The notes under the pieces were generated by a model. It was not told the DNA's origin and searched no databases. It saw only the letters and a program-made list of their open reading frames with translations. A stretch of 64,000 nt of DNA from positions 1 to 64,000 of the forward strand of contig JARUPY010000067.1 of NCBI GenBank assembly GCA_029817715.1. The letters are read 5' to 3'. This DNA is from Melastoma dodecandrum. Its lineage: Eukaryota; Streptophyta; Magnoliopsida; Myrtales; Melastomataceae. Below, piece after piece: positions 59,859-64,000 of the stretch. How positions within the stretch are numbered: position 1 is the first letter of the stretch; each line of letters begins with the position of its first letter. Both the position numbers and the translations under genes were made by a program.

Positions 59859-60743
59859 AATGTCAATGCTCTTGACTGATGGCATTCAACCGAACGTCCA
59901 CCGCTCTTTACTGGACAACATTTCTCATATTGGAAAATGAGAATGGAGTTGTTCATAGGAGCAAAAGATGCCGATTGCTGGCAGATTATAATGGAAGGAG
60001 ATCTTGTAATTCCTCCATCAAATCCCAGCGACTCTCGACATGAATTTGAAAGAAAGAGAATTATCTCGCTGAACACTAAAGCAAAGCACTACTTAGTGTG
60101 TGCTCTTGCTGGAAATGAGTTCAACCGCGTCTCTACTTGTAAGACAGCGAAAGAAATGTGGGATAGACTTGCTTTGATCTATGAAGGAACAGAACAAGTC
60201 AAGGAGTCCAAAATAAATGCTTTAGTAACTCAATACGAAGCATTCAAGATGAAAAAGGATGAGTCAATAAATCAAATGTTTGATAGACTCACCGAAATTA
60301 CTAATGCCATGGAATCACTTGGCAAAACAATTTCTAATTCTGAGTTGGTCAGAAAGATACTTCGCTCATTGCCTAAAACTTGGGAAGCCAAGAAGACGGC
60401 AATTGAAGAAGCTAAAGATTTGACAAACTTAAGTCTTCAACAGTTGCTTGGTTCTCTCGTTGCGTACGAAAATGAGAACAAGGTTGCTGACGTTAAGAAG
60501 ATCAATGCTGTTGCATTCAAGGGAAGTATCGAAATGTCCGATGAATCCAAGGATGAATCTTTATCTGATTCTGAGGATGAAGTTTCCTTGATGGCAAAGA
60601 AATTCAAAAGGTATGTTCGCAAAAATCGCTTAAGGGAAAACGAGAGATTAAAAAGAAGAATACAAAACCACACCAAAGTAAAAGTGGTGTATGCTATGAG
60701 TGCAACAAACCTGGTCATATGCGACCAGATTGCCCACTTTTGA
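59859..60743 (+). pseudogene. copia-3 gag, frameshifted near both ends
   Basis: Translation probably once started at ATGTCAATGC (59,859; MSMLLTDGIQ). That frame shifts to RPPLFTGQHFSYWKMRMELF, from which a 268-codon frame (59,937-60,743) continues. The gag capsid motifs are AKDADCWQIIMEGDLVIP, KHYLVCALAGNEFNRVSTC, AKEMWDRLALIYEGT, YEAFKMKKDESINQMFDRL and ILRSLPKTWEAKKTAIEEAK. The first zinc knuckle CYECNKPGHMRPDC (about 60,690-60,731) lies in another frame, so there is a second frameshift just before it. Confidence 0.88.
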
Positions 60744-61380
60744 ATGAGAAGGGCAAAACTTCAAAATATAAGAAAAATGCCATGATGGCATCTTGGAGTG
60801 ATAGTGACGAAGAATCAGATCAGGATGATGAAACAGCAAACATCTGCTATATGGCGCAAACTGATGCTGACATTGAGAAGGTAAATGCTTTCTCACCTTC
60901 TGATCTGTCTGCTGAAGATATTGAGAATCTTTTCTCCGAACTTTATGATAAAATTGAGTCTTTGTCCGCAAACAATAAGGCTCTTAAGAAGGAGAATAAA
61001 TTCTTGAGTGCTGAGAACGATTCTCTAAAGAAGAGTTATCAGCAAAGGCTAAGAAAGCGACAAAGAAACTTTCTCAATCCAAATTAATGATTGAGGAGCT
61101 GCAACAGCAACTTGATGCTGTAAACAACAAAACAGAATTATGTATGCATGAGAAGCATGATTCTAGAAATGAGAAACATTCACGACATGGGAAATATGTT
61201 CCCCCTCATGTTAGGAATGGCGAGTCTCATTTTATTATTCAAAGGTTACCTAGGCTTTGTTACTATTGTAGAAAGCCGGATCATTTCATTAAAAATTGCC
61301 ATGTGCGGCGAAATGACATGCTTGGCATTACTTCTAAAGTTGATGGTTCTATTGTTAAATGGAAGCAACGACTTACTTAA
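60719..61380 (+). pseudogene. copia-3 gag tail with coiled region and second zinc knuckle
   Basis: After the first knuckle the frame continues through an acidic stretch (SWSDSDEESDQDDETANICY) and a heptad-like coiled segment (DKIESLSANNKALKKENKFL). It shifts at about 61,080 to IEELQQQLDAVNNKTEL and then to a second knuckle, CYYCRKPDHFIKNC (about 61,257-61,300). A long gag tail with a coiled coil and a second knuckle is typical of SIRE/Maximus elements. Confidence 0.85.
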
Positions 61381-62034
61381 TTTCTTTCTCTATTTCAGGG
61401 ATGCTTCAAGTCCATCACTAAGGACCATGTATGGTACTTATATAGTGGCTGTTCAAGGCATATGTCAGGAGATGTCTCCTTATTCTCCACACTGGTTTTC
61501 CAGGATGGTGGTGCTGTCACTTTTGGTGATAATGGAAAAGGGATGGTTAAAGGAACATGAACCATTTGCTGTTCTAACTCCCTAACCATTGAAGGAGTTC
61601 TTTATGTTAAAGGCCTCCAACATAATTTGATTAGTATCAGCCAATTGTGCGATAAAGATTACAATGTTTCTTTTAATGAGAGAACATGTAACGTTTCACG
61701 GGATGGTGTCACTTGCTTCGTTGGTGAACGCAAGAAAAACATCTATATCCTATCCTTTAAGAACATCTCCGCTGGAGAAAATTGTCTCTTGTCCGTTAAG
61801 GACGAAGCTACTCTGTGGCATAGAAAGTTGGGACATGCTAACTACGACTTGCTGTCCAAACTTGTCAAAAAGGACATTATTAAGGGATTGCCTAAAATCA
61901 AGTTTGACAATGATCAGGTTTGCAAAGCTTGTTCCATTGGCAAACAAACAAAGGTATCCTTTAAAAGTAAAAATATGATTTCAAGCAAAGCTCCGCTTGA
62001 TTTACTTCATATGGACTTATTTGGTCCAACATGA
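61381..62034 (+). pseudogene. copia-3 protease with Asp-to-Tyr active site, and pre-integrase region
   Basis: The protease motif reads WYLYSGCSRHMSGD (about 61,432-61,473), where active members have DSG. The catalytic Asp has become Tyr. SIRE-type VFQDGGAVTFGDNGKG and GVLYVKGLQHNLISISQLCD follow, with a stop at about 61,560. From 61,627 the pre-integrase part is open: LWHRKLGHANYDLLSKL and QVCKACSIGKQTKVSF, then LDLLHMDLFGPT, ending in TGA at 62,032-62,034. Confidence 0.88.
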
Positions 62035-62351
62035 ACTCAAAGTCTTGGAGGTAAAACATTATGGATTAGTTGTGGTAGATGACTCATACTTTCATCCATT
62101 TGGAAGTAAGTGTTATATCTTGAGACCCATTAAAGATGGTGTCGGAAAGTTTGATGCTCGATCTGATGAGGGCATATTCTTAGGATACTCCCTAACGAGC
62201 AAAGCATATAGAGTTTTTAATAAAAGAACTCTAACTGTTGAAGAGTCTATCAATGTTAAAATTGATGATTCTCCGACAGAGGAGGAAGTTGCTGTGGAAG
62301 CAGCAACACAATCCTCAACAACAGTATCAAATGAAACCTCCCAGCAAATGA
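62035..62351 (+). pseudogene. copia-3 integrase, core deleted
   Basis: After QSLGGKHYGLVVVDD (to about 62,085) the sequence jumps to YFHPFGSKCYILRPIKDGVG and FDARSDEGIFLGYSLTSKAY, which normally lie well over a hundred residues later. The segment with the second Asp and the Glu of the DDE triad is therefore missing. The element could only move with integrase supplied by another copy. Confidence 0.85.
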
Positions 62352-63548
62352 TTGCTGACAATAACCCGAACGGAAACACTAGCAGATGTACAGCAAGTGC
62401 CTGCTGCACACACTGAAAATGCTTTTGGTGATTTCCAGGATATTCAAATTAAGAATCGTGTTTCTTCGTTATATAAGAAAAGACATCCTATTGATCAAGT
62501 AATAGGTTCTTTGCACACAGGAGTGCGAACCCGCAATACAGCAAGTTTGTACTGTGAACACTCTGTTTTTATCTCTCAAGATGAACCTCAAGGCATTGAT
62601 GATGCTCTTGATGATCCTAATTGGATTCTTGCTATGCAAGAGGAATTGAACCAATTTGAGATAAACAAAGTTTGGAGTTTAGTACCTAGACCCAATGATC
62701 GTTCCATTATTGGAACAAAATGGGTTTATCGAAATAAACTTGAAGAGTCTGGAAATGTTGTAAGAAACAAAGCTAGACTTGTAGCAAAAGGTTACTCACA
62801 AGAAGAAGGCATCGATTATGATGAAACGTTCGCCCCAGTGGCACGTCTAGAAGCAATACGCGTACTCCGAGCGTATGCTTGCTATAATAACTTTAAGTTA
62901 TTTCAAATGGATGTGAAAAGTGCTTTCCTAAAGGGTGATATAAACGAGGAAGTCTATGTTGAACAACCTCCGGGATTCACCGATCCAAAGTACCATAATC
63001 ATGTTTATAAGCTCGCTAAAGCTTTGTATGGGCTTAAGCAAGCTCCGCGAGCATGGTACGAAAAGCTTAGTTCCTTTCTTATAGAAAAGGGATATAGACG
63101 TGGAAAAATTGATACAACATTGTTTCTTAAGAAACAGGATGCTGATCTTTTAGTTGCTCAAATATATGTCGATGACATTATATTTGGTTCAACTAATGAA
63201 AAATTACGTAATGAATTCTCTGATCTAATGAAAGGAAAATTTGAAATGAGTCTCATGGGAGAACTTACTTTCTTCCTCGGACTTCAAATTAAACAAACGG
63301 AAGATGGAATTTTCATCCATCAAGAAAAGTACAGCAAACAGTTGCTCAAGAAATTTGATCTTGAGAATGCTAAATCTTTGTCAACTCCAATTGGTAGTAA
63401 TACCAAAATTGATAAAGACGAAAGTGGAAAGGAAATTGATTCTAAGCTATACAGAAGTATGATAGGATCATTGCTATATCTTACTGCTTCACGACCAGAT
63501 ATCATGTTCAGCGTATGCTTATGCGCTATATATCAGTCTGCTCCATAA
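62352..63548 (+). CDS. copia-3 reverse transcriptase, open 398-codon frame
   Basis: The longest open retroelement frame in the window. Reverse transcriptase motifs in order are [122 protein letters not shown] (YVDD catalytic box, residues about 271-284) and [20 protein letters not shown]. The frame ends at TAA 63,546-63,548 just inside the RNase H region, where the next part continues in another frame. The first ATG is internal to the original polyprotein, so this is a fragment of pol, not a gene with its own start. Confidence 0.9.
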   Translation: MLTITRTETLADVQQVPAAHTENAFGDFQDIQIKNRVSSLYKKRHPIDQVIGSLHTGVRTRNTASLYCEHSVFISQDEPQGIDDALDDPNWILAMQEELNQFEINKVWSLVPRPNDRSIIGTKWVYRNKLEESGNVVRNKARLVAKGYSQEEGIDYDETFAPVARLEAIRVLRAYACYNNFKLFQMDVKSAFLKGDINEEVYVEQPPGFTDPKYHNHVYKLAKALYGLKQAPRAWYEKLSSFLIEKGYRRGKIDTTLFLKKQDADLLVAQIYVDDIIFGSTNEKLRNEFSDLMKGKFEMSLMGELTFFLGLQIKQTEDGIFIHQEKYSKQLLKKFDLENAKSLSTPIGSNTKIDKDESGKEIDSKLYRSMIGSLLYLTASRPDIMFSVCLCAIYQSAP

Positions 63549-64000
63549 TAGTCACACCTTACTGCAGTTAAGAGGATCTTTCGATACCTCGCAGGAACTG
63601 TTAGCTTAGGTCTGTGGTATCCAAAAGAATCGTTGCTGGATCCTAGAGGATATTCAGATGTTGACTATGCTGGATGTCGTATTGATAGGAAAAGCACGTC
63701 TGGTACTTGCCAACTATTGGGAAATATGCTTATTTCCTGGTTCTCTAAGAAGCAGACAACTGTCGCTTTATCCACAGCTGAGGCTGAATACGTATCAGCA
63801 GCTAGTTGCTGTGCGCAGTTACTATGGATGCGACAACAACTCGAAGATTATGATCTTCATTTTGATTCTATTCCAATAATGTGTGATAACACAAGTGCAA
63901 TTAATTTATCACGAAATCCTGTCTATCACTCAAGATCTAAGCATATTGAGTTGAGACACCACTTTCTACGTGATAATGTACAAAGCGGTAAAGTTGATAT
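63549..64000 (+). pseudogene. copia-3 RNase H, frameshifted and cut by the window end
   Basis: KRIFRYLAGTVSLGLWYPKE, GYSDVDYAGCRIDRKSTSGT, SWFSKKQTTVALSTAEAEYV, SAASCCAQLLWMRQQLEDYD, IPIMCDNTSAINLSRNPVYH and SKHIELRHHFLRDNVQSGKV are readable. Joining to the reverse transcriptase frame requires at least one shift near 63,540. The domain runs to the end of the window, and the 3' LTR is not included. Confidence 0.9.

Larger units (their letters stand above)
57688..64000 (+). mobile_element. SIRE/Maximus-like Ty1/copia element (copia-3), right end outside the window
   Basis: A long 5' LTR (57,688-59,725) is followed by a perfect tRNA-Met-type primer site TGGTATCAGAGC, a large gag with two zinc knuckles, then protease, integrase, reverse transcriptase and RNase H. 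The long LTR, the extended gag with a coiled tail and the RNase H style (GTCQLLG, SWFSKKQTTVALSTAEAEYV, SCCAQLLW) point to the SIRE/Maximus lineage. The element sits inside copia-2. The 5 bp before it are GACTT, so a GACTT duplication would be expected after its 3' LTR, beyond 64,000. An env-like frame, known in this lineage, would also lie beyond the window. Most of the integrase core is deleted, so it is non-autonomous. Confidence 0.9.

Overview
This window is plant nuclear DNA, most likely from a eudicot. It holds two spliced-style or plant-specific regulatory genes (a RING-vWA ubiquitin ligase and a two-exon GATA factor), typical Ty1/copia and Ty3 retroelement debris, and a long satellite array. 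I cannot name the species.

Layout. (1) Positions 1-34,512 are one head-to-tail satellite array with a monomer of about 313 bp, roughly 110 copies, all in the same orientation. It starts outside the window and stops abruptly inside a monomer at about 34,512. Read on the minus strand, each monomer carries a 97-nt segment. It encodes 32 codons that resemble the N-terminus of plant PXA/PX-domain (sorting-nexin-like) proteins, followed directly by a consensus 5' splice donor and intron-like pyrimidine-rich sequence. The array therefore looks like an amplified first-exon fragment of a gene. The many 60-90 aa open frames in it are repeat artefacts. Monomers swell to 330-380 bp in the first 2 kb, which looks like unpolished sequence at a contig edge. 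(2) Positions 34,513-39,157 hold degenerate, mostly unrecognised sequence, with a Ty3/gypsy reverse-transcriptase fossil at 38,404-38,706. (3) An uninterrupted 684-codon RING-H2/von Willebrand A protein gene of the WAV3/EDA40-like family lies at 39,158-41,212. (4) A gene-poor spacer follows at 41,213-46,925, with poly(G) tracts, microsatellites and a palindromic G-box cluster. (5) A GATA8-like class-IV zinc-finger transcription factor gene occupies 46,926-48,299, with two exons and a phase-0 intron. (6) Positions 49,562-54,421 are a complete but decayed Ty1/copia element with both LTRs (copia-1). (7) Positions 54,770-55,450 are an AT-rich block packed with TTAGTAA/TTACTAA heptamers in paired inverted orientation. 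(8) Positions about 55,560-57,687 hold a minus-strand copia fragment (copia-2). It is cut on its right by a SIRE/Maximus-like copia element (copia-3) at 57,688-64,000 and beyond. Copia-3 has a 2.04-kb 5' LTR and a good tRNA-Met primer-binding site. Its gag and pol are broken: the protease catalytic Asp is replaced by Tyr, and most of the integrase core is deleted. Its reverse-transcriptase frame is still open.

The two cellular genes are ordinary plant regulators with no sign of working together. The rest is repeat biology: satellite amplification from a gene fragment, then nested retrotransposition. The most unusual signals are the gene-derived satellite, the TTASTAA paired-heptamer block, and a strongly over-represented heptamer (CAGAAGG) running through copia-1.
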